Positions 55,515-64,000 of a DNA stretch of 64,000 bases are shown piece by piece (position 1 is the stretch's first letter; every line of letters begins with the position of its first letter). The notes beneath the pieces are model-generated. The model saw only the letters and a program-made list of their open reading frames with translations, was not told the origin of the DNA and made no database searches. This DNA is from Salminus brasiliensis (Eukaryota; Chordata; Actinopteri; Characiformes; Bryconidae): NCBI RefSeq assembly GCF_030463535.1, contig NC_132892.1:30963436-31027435 (forward strand), written 5' to 3'. Made by a program: the position numbers and the translations under genes.

Positions 55515-56045
55515 CGGGGGAGCGATTCTGAGCCGCCGCCCACAGGCCCAAATAAGGACTTTTGCCTCGTTTTCATTCATGTGTTTGGTTCATCGTATCG
55601 GTTCATGTTCATTTGTGTTCATGTGTTTGATTCAGTGTCTTGCTTCATGTTCATTTGGTTCATGAGTTACACCTGGGATTGGGGGTATTTAAGAAGCCTC
55701 GCCACCTTCATTCGGTGCCGAGAATTGTATCGTTTAGGACCGCCCGAGAGGTTCCCCGTACTGTTAGAGGTGTGTTGAGGCCAGCTTCTGCTCAGTGTTC
55801 TCATTCAGGAGCAGGTCAACCTGCTATCCACGTTTTCTGCAAAGCTCGCTTGCTCACGGTCTGGATTCTCTGGCTACCCATGTCCCAGCTAGGCGACCCT
55901 CGCTCATGGCAGGGCGCTGCGATTCCTAGCCGTTCTTGCTCAGTAGCTGGTCCCCCAGCTCAACCCCCAGTCCCAGGTTTGTTTATGGTTAGCAGAAGTT
56001 TTAGTCCCCTGTGAATATTAGAATAAAAAAGCTCCTAATCTGGGC
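55515..56045 (+). mobile_element. Possible solo LTR
   Basis: A TATTTAAG TATA-like motif at about 55686 lies roughly 335 bp before an AATAAA at 56022, with GC-rich transcribed-leader-like sequence between, an arrangement typical of LTRs. There is no internal retroelement sequence and no matching second LTR, and the edges are not defined. Confidence 0.3.
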
Positions 56046-56169
56046 AGTAAGTGTTTATTTACTCTTTAATATAGTGTTTATTATTTTTTATATAATAATA
56101 TAATATCATATCATTTTTTATATAATATAATTACGCCAGCATCGCTTTAAGCGTGATGTCTACCCACCC

Positions 56170-56293
56170 AGAGAGAGTCTCTCAGATTCTGGACGCTGAC
56201 AGCAAAAGCAGCACGGCTTGGGACTCGAACTCAAATATGACCCCTGGGCCACAGTTGTAGCGCATTAGAGCGCTAAGCCACTCGGAGCTCAGT
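56170..56293 (-). mobile_element. tRNA-derived SINE head, third family
   Basis: The minus strand reads GAGTGGCTTAGCGCTCTAAT (A-box region) and TTTGAGTTCGAGTCCCAAG (B box), followed by GAGAGACTCTCTCTGGGTGG. It is adjacent to the inverted terminal exon. Confidence 0.65.
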
Positions 56294-56412
56294 AAAACAC
56301 TGATATTAGAATAAACACTGATAAAAGTGGAGGTGGTTCTCCATCACTGTGTTCATTATTAGAACATCTCCAAAGTTCTCCTCTCTCATGGAGTCTAGTG
56401 TTATTTAGAGTT

Positions 56413-56533
56413 CTCCTCAGATCTACACCTGGTTTGATGGTAAATCAGGGCTTAATGATGGTGAATCAGGTGAGCTGCTGCTGTTGATGATGGAGTTGAA
56501 CACATCCTCCACGCTGTGCTGGCTGGACTGGGG
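56413..56533 (-). CDS. Unidentified Ser/Pro-rich terminal exon, inverted copy 2
   Basis: The minus strand has a strong acceptor-like tract, CCTCCCCCCTCCCCCCAG, then 'SSQHSVEDVFNSIINSSSSP' and 'DSPSLSPDLPSNQV' and TAG. It parallels 48610-48738, whose frame runs two residues further. Homology continues 3' to about 56327. Upstream exons were not recognised. Confidence 0.5.
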
Positions 56534-56559
56534 GGAGGGGGGAGGTTGCGTCCAGGAGA

Positions 56560-57109
56560 AAGTATAAATTAGTATAAATAACTAATTATATAAATAACTT
56601 AACGAGATACAGCGCAGAAATACGGTTCAGACGGTTCCTGAATCTGTAGACTCCACCCTTTCTATTGCAGTCCATTGTGAGTGACGGGTCGACATACTCG
56701 TCTCTGCCTCTTGCCGTGTCTACCTGGTGGTCGATTCGTATGCCTGTCTATGTCTTCGTGTGGCGCTGACCAAAGGACACTCAGAAACCCATCCTCTGTT
56801 TATATAACATGTTGTTCATGCACTCCACTACTGACCTGTTTCAAGCACCAAAACTATTCGTCCACGAGGGCGAATTCACAGGAAATATGAATATGAATTC
56901 TTAAATCTGACGTCAAATTTTCAGGTTCACGGTCAGATTATCTCGCCACACAGGGTTCTAGGTCAATAGGGTCTGATTACAGAGAGAGCCGAGATCGTGT
57001 TGAACAGTTTTTATTATTATCTGATATGCAAGGCAGGTTTGATGGTTTCAAACCTTATATATAATGTGTGTATAGTGTGTATAATGTGTATACTGTGTGT
57101 ATGATGTGA

Positions 57110-57150
<41 letters not shown>

Positions 57151-57219
57151 TATGTATAGTATAAGTTCATGTATAAATATTCAGCATTTCTATTTTGTAA
57201 ATATGTTATTTTTAGTACC
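56560..57219. other. No gene seen; AT microsatellite
   Basis: TGTGTATAATG repeats at about 57065-57110 and an AT run at about 57113-57151. Confidence 0.5.
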
Positions 57220-57310
57220 ACTGTGAGGGACGATGCACCTACGTTTTTCACTCACCTTTACACCTGTGTAATGTGACCTGACAATAAAAGTGATTTGATT
57301 TGATTTTGAT
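57220..57310 (+). mobile_element. Possible LINE 3' tail
   Basis: GTGACCTGACAATAAAAGTG followed by (ATTTG)n, a tail style common to fish LINEs. Confidence 0.35.
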
Positions 57311-58313
57311 GTGCAAAAATCGAGAAAATACCCTTATAGACTCCAGAGGGTTCATATATTTCGTAACGGGCCCCTGGCAGTCACAGACCCTCATCCTAAC
57401 TCATCATCCTCCTCCCTTTACGAGCCCCTGCACCATTCCTGGATTCTGATGCTGGGGTGCCCCAGGGTTCTATCCTTGGGCCAGGCACGTTTGGCACTGT
57501 ACATGACACTGAGGGGAGGGGTCTGGTTGTTTGAGTCAAAGTACGGATCGGAAAGGCATGCATCAGTAAGCAGAGGTATGTAAATAATAAAGTCCCATAT
57601 ATGTTTTTTATTTATTTATATTTATGAGTCAATTCAATGTTGTGAACTTCATTATAACCCCAGTGTGATTTAGTCATCAGAGTAAATGATTCCATTGACA
57701 TGATCGGTCTGTTATACCCTGGTTTTGAAGGTTTGAGGTTTGAGAGACTGTAAGGTGCCGCCATGACTAAGAAAATTCTTCCAGTCTTGTTTCCGATAAA
57801 GTACAAATCAATTAAGAGCGCTGGAACACCGCAGAGCTCGTCAGTTCTCCTGACAGCGGTTCTACAGGTTTCTTAAAGCTATTAACAGCATTCATTCAGT
57901 TGGTTTCGAGCCTGAGGTAAAATAACAGCAAGCAGGTCATGGATAATCAAGCTTAACCCCAAACAAAACCCCATGCGCACACTGTATATCCCATTCAGCC
58001 TACCGCAGTTTAGCCCCGCCCACTCATGCTGAAGTGATAAGGAGTGTTTCAGCCCGGACTGTTTTTTCAATGAGGCACAAAATGTCAAATCAATTCTTAA
58101 GTCTTAAAAATGCAAAGTAACAAACAGTGTGTTTAATTCTAACAGATATATGAAAAACATATATTATGAAAAATATATATTTGGACTATTATATAATTTT
58201 TGGTTCATGGGTGCACACAAACATCAGAAATTGAGTTCAGGAAGAAAAATGAAATATAATACAAATGTAAGATATGGGTCCTTTAAACATTTCAAAGGAG
58301 ATTAAATACATAT
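57311..58313. other. No gene seen
   Basis: About 1 kb of ordinary noncoding sequence downstream of the LITAF-like gene. Confidence 0.45.
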
Positions 58314-58850
58314 TAGTAGATGTTCAAAAGTTTAGAATGTGTTTTCATAGTAATAAGTTTTGCTGTATTATAAACAACAGTAGTTTATTACTGTATATTA
58401 ATATTTACTACAATATCTCTGTAATGCAAAAACCTCAAAGTTCCAAAATTTTACTTACTTTTTGACCTTCAATTGAAGTCAATGGAAAATAGTTTAGTTT
58501 ATTTGAGTTTTAGACATTATGGAGCATTTCAATTGGTCCATTAATCAGGAAAATTGCGCACAATATAAAGAACAACTGTCAGATTCACATTATGTCAAAA
58601 AGTGAAAAACAGCAAAAAATGGAGATACAAGATTTTTGCAGGACAGTGATGATATATCTACTTTAATCTAGACAATAAAGGATGCCATATTCACTATCAG
58701 CAAGGATAAATAATAATTCACATAAATAATAGGCCTCAAGATGTGGTTGTCCCATTCAGAGGGTTACATTTATTATAACATCAGGCATCATTAACAACTA
58801 AACTAATTATTGAAAAGATTGACTCCAAACTTTTGAACAGTACTGTAGAG
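58314..58850. mobile_element. AT-rich MITE with TTCAAAAGTTT ends
   Basis: AGATGTTCAAAAGTTTAGA on the left and CCAAACTTTTGAACAGTACT on the right form about a 16-bp imperfect inverted repeat. No coding capacity; mariner-like ends. Confidence 0.65.
58768..58773 (-). terminator. Polyadenylation signal candidate, LITAF-like gene
   Basis: AATAAA on the minus strand about 200 bases past the stop. It lies within the MITE at 58314-58850. Confidence 0.35.
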
Positions 58851-58975
58851 TAACTTGTGTGTGTGTGTGTGTGTGGGGGGGGGGTATATACAGTATGTGT
58901 GTATTTCTCAGGAAAGAGCAGTAACCCCTGAACCCTGCTAAAAGCCCACTAATAGAAGCTCCTGCTTGTAGAGGC

Positions 58976-59081
58976 TCACATGCGCCTGTAAACGTAGATG
59001 ATGTTCTGGCAGCTGGGGCAGCTGTGCTCCACGTCTTTACAGGAATTCACACAGAATGGAATCAGACAGAAGGGCCAAATG
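58976..59081 (-). CDS. LITAF-like exon 4, second Cys pair and stop
   Basis: Acceptor CTCTGCAG|CATTTGG. Codes '[18 protein letters not shown]' and '[15 protein letters not shown]', then TGA. Confidence 0.93.
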
Positions 59082-62000
59082 CTGCAGAGAGACAACAGAG
59101 GAGGAGCACAGTGAGCTGGAATTCATATTAGAAATATGTCGATACTACAACACGTAGAGCTGATCAATGAATATGAATGTATCTCCAGTTTTGCCTGTTT
59201 TTAGTAATCTGCATGGTTTGAAGTCTGTAGCTGCTTCTGTACACTGTGTCAATAATTCTGGATGAATGGACCAATAGAAATACTCTAAATTACTCTATAT
59301 ACACTCTTTATTTTACATTGACTTCCATTCAGAGGTAAGGACATCTCACTATTCTGGAGATACATGCTTTTCACTGGACAGTGATGATATATTACTTGGT
59401 ACTTATTGCACCTGAAAAATGAGGCACCCTTTTCCATTCAACATCCCCATCCCAGACCCTTTCATCCCCAACCCAGGCTTTCTGCTCCAGAAAATAATCA
59501 AAATTGAGAAAAAAAAAATTTGTATTTATAATAACTTCTAAGACTTTTTAAGTAAAAAAATTATATAAATATTATCATAAATACAAATGTTTATTTATCT
59601 ATTTATAGATTTCTTTATATTATTTACATTCATATCTGTCCAACGTCTGCAGATTTTTGAACAATCTATTACTCCAACCTTATTCGCTACCATCATTACC
59701 GTGGAAGCCTGTGTCTGCAGTTTCTGTAAGAAGTAATTTTTTTTAAGGTAACAGGAGTTTATGTCGTAACCATGGAAACGAAAAGTGAAAGGGGAACACG
59801 TCAGTCTGGAAAAGTGAGTAACGTAATCACGTATTCCTCCTAATCATGGAGTAGCTTTATTCAGGGTCATATGACAGCCTAAAGGCTCCTACTGTTATAG
59901 CAATATTTCAGAGGGACAAAATTAACATTATTTATATAGAGCTCAACCGTGCATTTCATACTAGGACCTTTTAAATATCAAAAAATGAAAAGAAAGATCA
60001 CAAGCGACAGTAATGGCTGCAGTGGTGGCTCAGCGGTTAGAGCGCCGGGATATCGATAACAGGGTTGTGGGTTCGATTCCCGGGCTCGGCAAGCTGCCAC
60101 TGTTGGGCCCTTGAGCAAGGCCCTTTACCCTCTCTGCTCCCCGGGCGCTGGAGTTGGCTGCCCACCGCTCTGGGTGTGTGTGTGTACTCACTGCCCCTAA
60201 CACATGTGTGTGTGTGAGTGTGTGTTCACTACCAGATGGGTTAAATGCGGAGGACACATTTCGCTGTACAGTGTACACTGTACAGTGACAAATACGTGCA
60301 CCTTTACCTTTAATGGCAGGTTTTCAGTTTCACCATCAGAATATTAACTTTAAAAAATTTATGTGAACCCCTTAAAATGTCCCGCTGGTGGGCCGAAAGT
60401 GTTATTACACACTCCTATTACCGATGAACAGCTCCACCCGTCACTGAGTAATACACTGTAGTGTGCAATAAGCCTTTCTGCAAAGGGGTTAACCACAAAA
60501 GGTCGACAGTTTTTTCAGTCAGTTTGGGCATGAGACATCAGTCGAGAGCTCTGGAGAATACAGAACTACAGTGAAGGAAGAAAGAGTAAGTTCATCCTCG
60601 GGACCCACCTGGATTTCTGCACTCTTTTCAGATTCGTTATTATTTATTTAAATCATTCTATATAATTTCAGCCTTGGCCATCATTAGGTTTTTAAACTCT
60701 ACAGCATGTAAGCACTGTCTGTATACCTGCTGCCATTATTTATTTACATGCCTCAGGATGGGGTTGGCAGTGCTGAATGTTGTTGAAATTATGAAAACTA
60801 AATGATAGATCTTTTAAATATTTTTTTATTATTATTTGTATGAATGTAATTAGAATTTGTAAGTTAAATTAAGCTTGAAGAATCACCCATGTCTGAATGA
60901 AGCTGTATGTATGATGTGTCTCACCCAAAGATACAGAGGCCTCCAAAAATGCTCCAGACGAGCACTCCATTTTGGTGTCGGATCACTGTGACGATTTCCT
61001 GCTGGCAAACATTGCACCTTAGACGTCCAGGTACTTCCCTCAGACGTGGCTGGACCACTGCAATCACACAAACACACACACACACACATTTTCACATTTG
61101 TTTACTTCAAGAAAAGAAGTTTACAGACAGTGATTTACATGTATATGCAAGTCAAATATCAGTGTTATTTGTGTCTCAGCTGTCTCGGTACAAAACGTGA
61201 AGGACAGGAGACTTCCAGGACCACACCTGAGAAACTCCAGTCGATCTCCAGTCCAGGAGCATCCTGTGTAAAACTTTCTGGATTGCAAAGTGAGTAACGT
61301 AATAATGTATTCCTCCTGATCATGGAGTAGCTTTGTTCAGGGTCATATGACCGCTTACAGGCTCCTACTGTTATAGCAATATTTCAGAGGGACAAAATTA
61401 ATTGGATTGCATTTACACAGAAACTAGGAAACGTTACCTCACGAATACCTCAATTTCAGGGTCACCCCCCAATACTCAACACCCCCCAGTACTCAACTGA
61501 TCAGCCATAACATTAGCACCACTCACAGGTGAATTGAGAACTTTGCTTCATCTTTGCTACAGTGGCTTTATCTGTCAGGGGTTGGATATAAGGGGCAGCA
61601 TTAGAAATGGAGGTGGTGAAGCAGGGAAAATGGACAAGTGTAACAATCTGAGACACTTTGAGAGGAACCAAACTGTGATGTTCTAGATGACTGGGTCAGA
61701 ACATCTCCAGAGCATCCGAAAAATGCTACCAAAAGTGCTCCAGGGCAATGCGGCCGGCGACTATTGCTCAGTGATGCTCATAGAGGCCCTACCTCACTAT
61801 ATCCAGGACTTGGTGGACTTATAGGACCTGCTGCTAACACCTTGGGTGCAGGATACCACACGACACCTTCAGAGGTCTTGTAAAATCAATGTCTCAATTG
61901 GTCAGATCTGTTGTGGCGGACCTACTGAACACTGAACACATTTGTTAGAAGGGGTGTCCACAAACATTTGGGCCAATTCACAAAGTTTAGAGGCTGAGCA

Positions 62001-62480
62001 TCAAAATCTAGGTCAAGAGGGTCAATTGTAGACATTTCCTTTTGGGCCAAACTGTCAATACTCACCCACAGGACTTACAACCGTAACCGCTGGCTGAATC
62101 GCAGGCTGGACTACTGTTACAGCTGGCTGAACAGAATGGAATACTGTAGTTGGGGGAGCCTGCTGGAATATGGTTACGGGCGGCTGAATCACGGGCTCGA
62201 CCATCATAGTCGTAGGTGCGCTCTGGATCACGGTCATTTCAGGCTGAACCACTGCCGCATCGAAAACTGAAATAACACAGAGAACGAGATGAAGTGCAAC
62301 AAGCAGCAAAGATCAGCAAAAAGGTTCATCACAGATTTGAAGCTCTGAAAGATTACATTCAAAATAGCAGGAATTACTGCATAATATGAGATTAGGGGCA
62401 CCTGTCTGTGGAGGATAAGCAGCCATCTGAAAGGCAGGGCCTGGGTATGGCGGAGGAAGCTCCTTTACCTCCATCATCAT
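58976..62480 (-). CDS. LITAF-like protein, four coding exons
   Basis: LITAF-type proteins sit on the cytosolic face of late endosomes and lysosomes, anchored by a zinc-binding domain with an embedded hydrophobic segment. Joining 62480-62402, 62266-62066, 61057-60925 and 59081-58976 gives 172 residues, close to the usual 140-170, with GT-AG introns and consistent phases. PPPY at residues 9-12 is the expected WW-domain (NEDD4/ITCH) ligand. Residues 27-103 are Val/Gln/Pro repeats. The LITAF domain spans about 104-172: C108-x-x-C111, the hydrophobic stretch '[14 protein letters not shown]', and 'HSCPSC' with C159 and C162. Residues that would disable it were not seen. The first coding exon begins 10 bases 5' of the ATG, so a noncoding upstream exon is expected. 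Which LITAF paralogue this is (litaf or a fish-specific relative) is not settled. Confidence 0.9.
59082..60009. other. LITAF-like intron 3, distal part
   Basis: Carries an old dispersed repeat at about 59250-59350 and, at 59802-59932, a block repeated in intron 2. Confidence 0.6.
59802..59932. repeat. Direct repeat flanking exon 3, copy 1
   Basis: AAAGTGAGTAACGTAATCAC through CATGGAGTAGCTTTATTCAG to TTTCAGAGGGACAAAATTAA; near-identical to 61276-61404. Confidence 0.92.
60010..60318 (+). mobile_element. tRNA-derived SINE, best copy
   Basis: A box TGGCTCAGCGG at about 60026, B box GGTTCGATTCC at about 60070, then GAGCAAGGCCCTTTACCC, a GT run, GGACACATTTCGCTGTACAG and an ACCTTT tail. TAATGGC occurs at both ends, a plausible target duplication. 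Confidence 0.9.
60319..60924. other. LITAF-like intron 3, proximal part
   Basis: Nothing recognised. Confidence 0.4.
60925..61057 (-). CDS. LITAF-like exon 3, first Cys pair
   Basis: Acceptor GATTGCAG|TGGTCC, donor TTTGG|GTGAGA. Codes '[18 protein letters not shown]' and the start of the hydrophobic segment. Confidence 0.92.
61276..61404. repeat. Direct repeat flanking exon 3, copy 2
   Basis: Partner of 59802-59932 in the same orientation, in intron 2. Confidence 0.92.
61498..61945 (-). mobile_element. ATCAGCCATAACATTA-type MITE in LITAF-like intron 2
   Basis: ACTGATCAGCCATAACATTA on the left; interior GACTGGGTCAGAACATCTCC and TCAGATCTGTTGTGGCGGAC match 14551-14988 in reverse. The right terminus is lost. 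Confidence 0.85.
61938..61976 (-). mobile_element. Tc1/mariner-type MITE end fragment
   Basis: GGGGTGTCCACAAACATTTG, one terminus only, abutting the previous element. Confidence 0.75.
62066..62266 (-). CDS. LITAF-like exon 2, Val/Gln/Pro repeats
   Basis: Acceptor ATTTCAG|TTTTCG, donor GTGG|GTGAGTAT. A competing GTAAGT donor 13 bases upstream would break the frame. Repeats such as '[19 protein letters not shown]'. Confidence 0.9.
62402..62480 (-). CDS. LITAF-like exon 1 (coding part), PPPY
   Basis: Acceptor CTGCAG|TTTTGAACCG, then ATG ATG ATG. The first ATG is taken as start, and the frame is open to the acceptor, so an upstream start cannot be excluded. Donor CAGACAG|GTGCCC. Confidence 0.85.
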
Positions 62481-62490
62481 CGGTTCAAAA

Positions 62491-62794
62491 CTGCAGAACA
62501 AAATGCGAGAAAAAAGCACAATGAGAGAAACACTGTTTACTGTTTATTCCATTTCTGTCTTTAAAATTAATAATTTGGCTAAAAAATTGATTGGCACCAT
62601 GGAGCTATTGTTGAAACGTAGCTACATCTACTGTTATATTTACTGTTTCTCATCAGAAAACACATCTCTGAGTGTATAATCGAACGAGTTTGACATCTAA
62701 CAGATCTGGAAAACCCACAATACATAGGTTTTATAGTGTTTGTGTCCTGAACTGCTACTGCGGAAAAAGTTAACGTTAACAGTTAACATCAGCT
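62491..62794. other. Upstream intron of the LITAF-like gene
   Basis: No exon recognised. Confidence 0.4.
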
Positions 62795-63495
62795 AGACAG
62801 CTAATAAACATCTAGATAACATCAATTAGAGTAATAAACATCTAGATAACATCAGCTAGAGTAATAAACATCTAGATAACATCAATTAGAGTAATAAACA
62901 TCTAGATAACATCAGCTAGAGTAATAAACATCTAGATAACATCAGTTAGAGTAATAAACATCTGGATAACATCAGCTAGAGTAAAAAAACATCTGGATAA
63001 CATCAGCTAGAGTAATAAACATCTAGATAACATCAGTTAGAGTAATAAAACATCTAGATAACATCAGCTAGAGTAATAAAACATCTAGATAACATCAGAG
63101 TAAAAAACATTTAGATAACATCAGTGAGAGTAAAAAACATTTAGATAACATCAGTGAGAGTAATAAACATCTAGCTAACATCAGTTAGTATCTAAAATCT
63201 AGCTAACATCAGCCAGAGTAATAAACATCTATATCACATCAGCATAAACATCTAGCTAGCATCAGTTAGTAGTTAACATCTAGATAACATCAGTAGTTAA
63301 CATCTAGATAACATCAGATAGAGTAATAAACATCTAGATATGATCAGCTAGAGCAATAGACATCTAGATAACTCTTGCTCTAGGTCAGTTAGAGTAAACA
63401 TCTAGATAACATCAGTAAAAGTAGTTAACATCTAGGTAACGTCAGCAAGAGTAATAAACATCTAGCTAACATCAGCTAGAGTAATAAACATCTCA
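62795..63495. repeat. 30-bp array (TAATAAACATCTAGATAACA)
   Basis: About 23 units of AATAAACATCTAGATAACATC plus AGCTAGAGT. Units are regular from 62800 to 63090 and degenerate after that. Confidence 0.95.
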
Positions 63496-63562
63496 GAAAT
63501 GGGTGCACCTTAAAGTAGCTAAATGCCTACAAGGGGTGTCCAAAAATATTTGGACATATAAA
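63496..63562 (-). mobile_element. Tc1/mariner-type MITE end fragment
   Basis: GAAATGGGTGCACCTTAAAG and AAGGGGTGTCCAAAAATATT, then TGGACATAT: one end of the family, next to the array. Confidence 0.8.
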
Positions 63563-63724
63563 ATAAGTTTTGTGCTGAACTGAGCTTTAAGTCTCAACAC
63601 TTTCTCTCAGTTTATACACTCTCACAGTCATGAGACTGCAGTGTGTAAACAGCTGTGTCTGTACCGTCCTGACCAGCGAGTCTGGTGGCATTTAGTTCAT
63701 GGTGTTAAATGGCAGAATGCCTGA

Positions 63725-63756
<32 letters not shown>

Positions 63757-64000
63757 ATGTTTGTTTATATATGTACAGGTCCGTGGAAGAATGAACTGAA
63801 TGTCAAGATATTTTAACCCCTTCAGGTCTCTGTAGTCTAGACCTGGCTGGCCTGTAGTTTACTGTAAACGTTAAAACCTTAGAAATTCATTTCTAAACTT
63901 CATATTTAACACACAGGAGTTCAGCATCTCAATAACCAATCAACAACAGCTCACCAGTAATAAACATTTTACATAAACAAGTTTTAACTGAATGCTAACA
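63563..64000. other. No gene seen; CA microsatellite
   Basis: A CA run at about 63726-63752. The window ends without another exon recognised. Confidence 0.5.

Noticed and set aside
60020..60090. Functional tRNA gene
   Set aside because: A and B boxes are present, but the sequence continues as a SINE with further copies and does not fold as a complete tRNA.

Overview
The window is vertebrate nuclear DNA, almost certainly from a teleost fish. Genes are split by GT-AG introns, CpG-rich sequence lies at one promoter, and fish-type repeats dominate: Tc1/mariner-type short elements, tRNA-derived SINEs whose tails match a LINE end, hAT-like palindromic elements, CA/GT/AT microsatellites and very long minisatellite arrays. 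By eye, roughly a third of the 64 kb is tandem repeat. Most long open frames are artefacts of these arrays.

Three genes can be supported by joining exons. (1) tekt4 (tektin-4), minus strand, 37633 down to 31587: six exons, one uninterrupted frame, 429 residues. Two X-box-like RFX motifs and a forkhead-like motif lie just upstream. A decayed duplicate of its exon 4 sits in intron 4. (2) A LITAF-like gene, minus strand, 62480 down to 58976: four coding exons, 172 residues, an N-terminal PPPY motif and a C-terminal LITAF zinc domain. (3) A plus-strand gene fragment (51.5 to 54.75 kb) whose main coding exon is paralogous to exon 2 of the LITAF-like gene but which has no visible LITAF domain. An unidentified Ser/Pro-rich terminal exon is present in two inverted copies (48.6 kb plus, 56.4 kb minus) that bracket gene 3.

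Layout: 0-0.5 kb, 48-bp tandem array; 0.5-12 kb, noncoding sequence with short elements, a LINE 3' end, a 78-bp array and a perfect 37-bp inverted repeat; 12-15 kb, two arrays of one repeat in opposite orientation; 16.5-17.1 kb, GATG-rich array; 18.9-22 kb, duplicated transposon-bearing segments; 22.8-28.1 kb, a GT-rich 50/52-bp array; 28.7-31 kb, a cluster of Tc1-type elements, one carrying a transposase remnant; 31.5-37.9 kb, tekt4; 38-40.4 kb, elements and a CAACCACTTAG-type minisatellite; 40.4-48.6 kb, a 27-bp array with large segmental duplications; 48.6-57 kb, the inverted exon copies and gene 3; 58.9-62.5 kb, the LITAF-like gene; 62.8-63.5 kb, a 30-bp array.

The genes do not form a pathway. 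tekt4 acts in cilia and flagella, and LITAF-type proteins act on late endosomal membranes. The two LITAF-related loci are probably an old local inverted duplication. All homology calls come from reading translations against remembered family features; no search was run.
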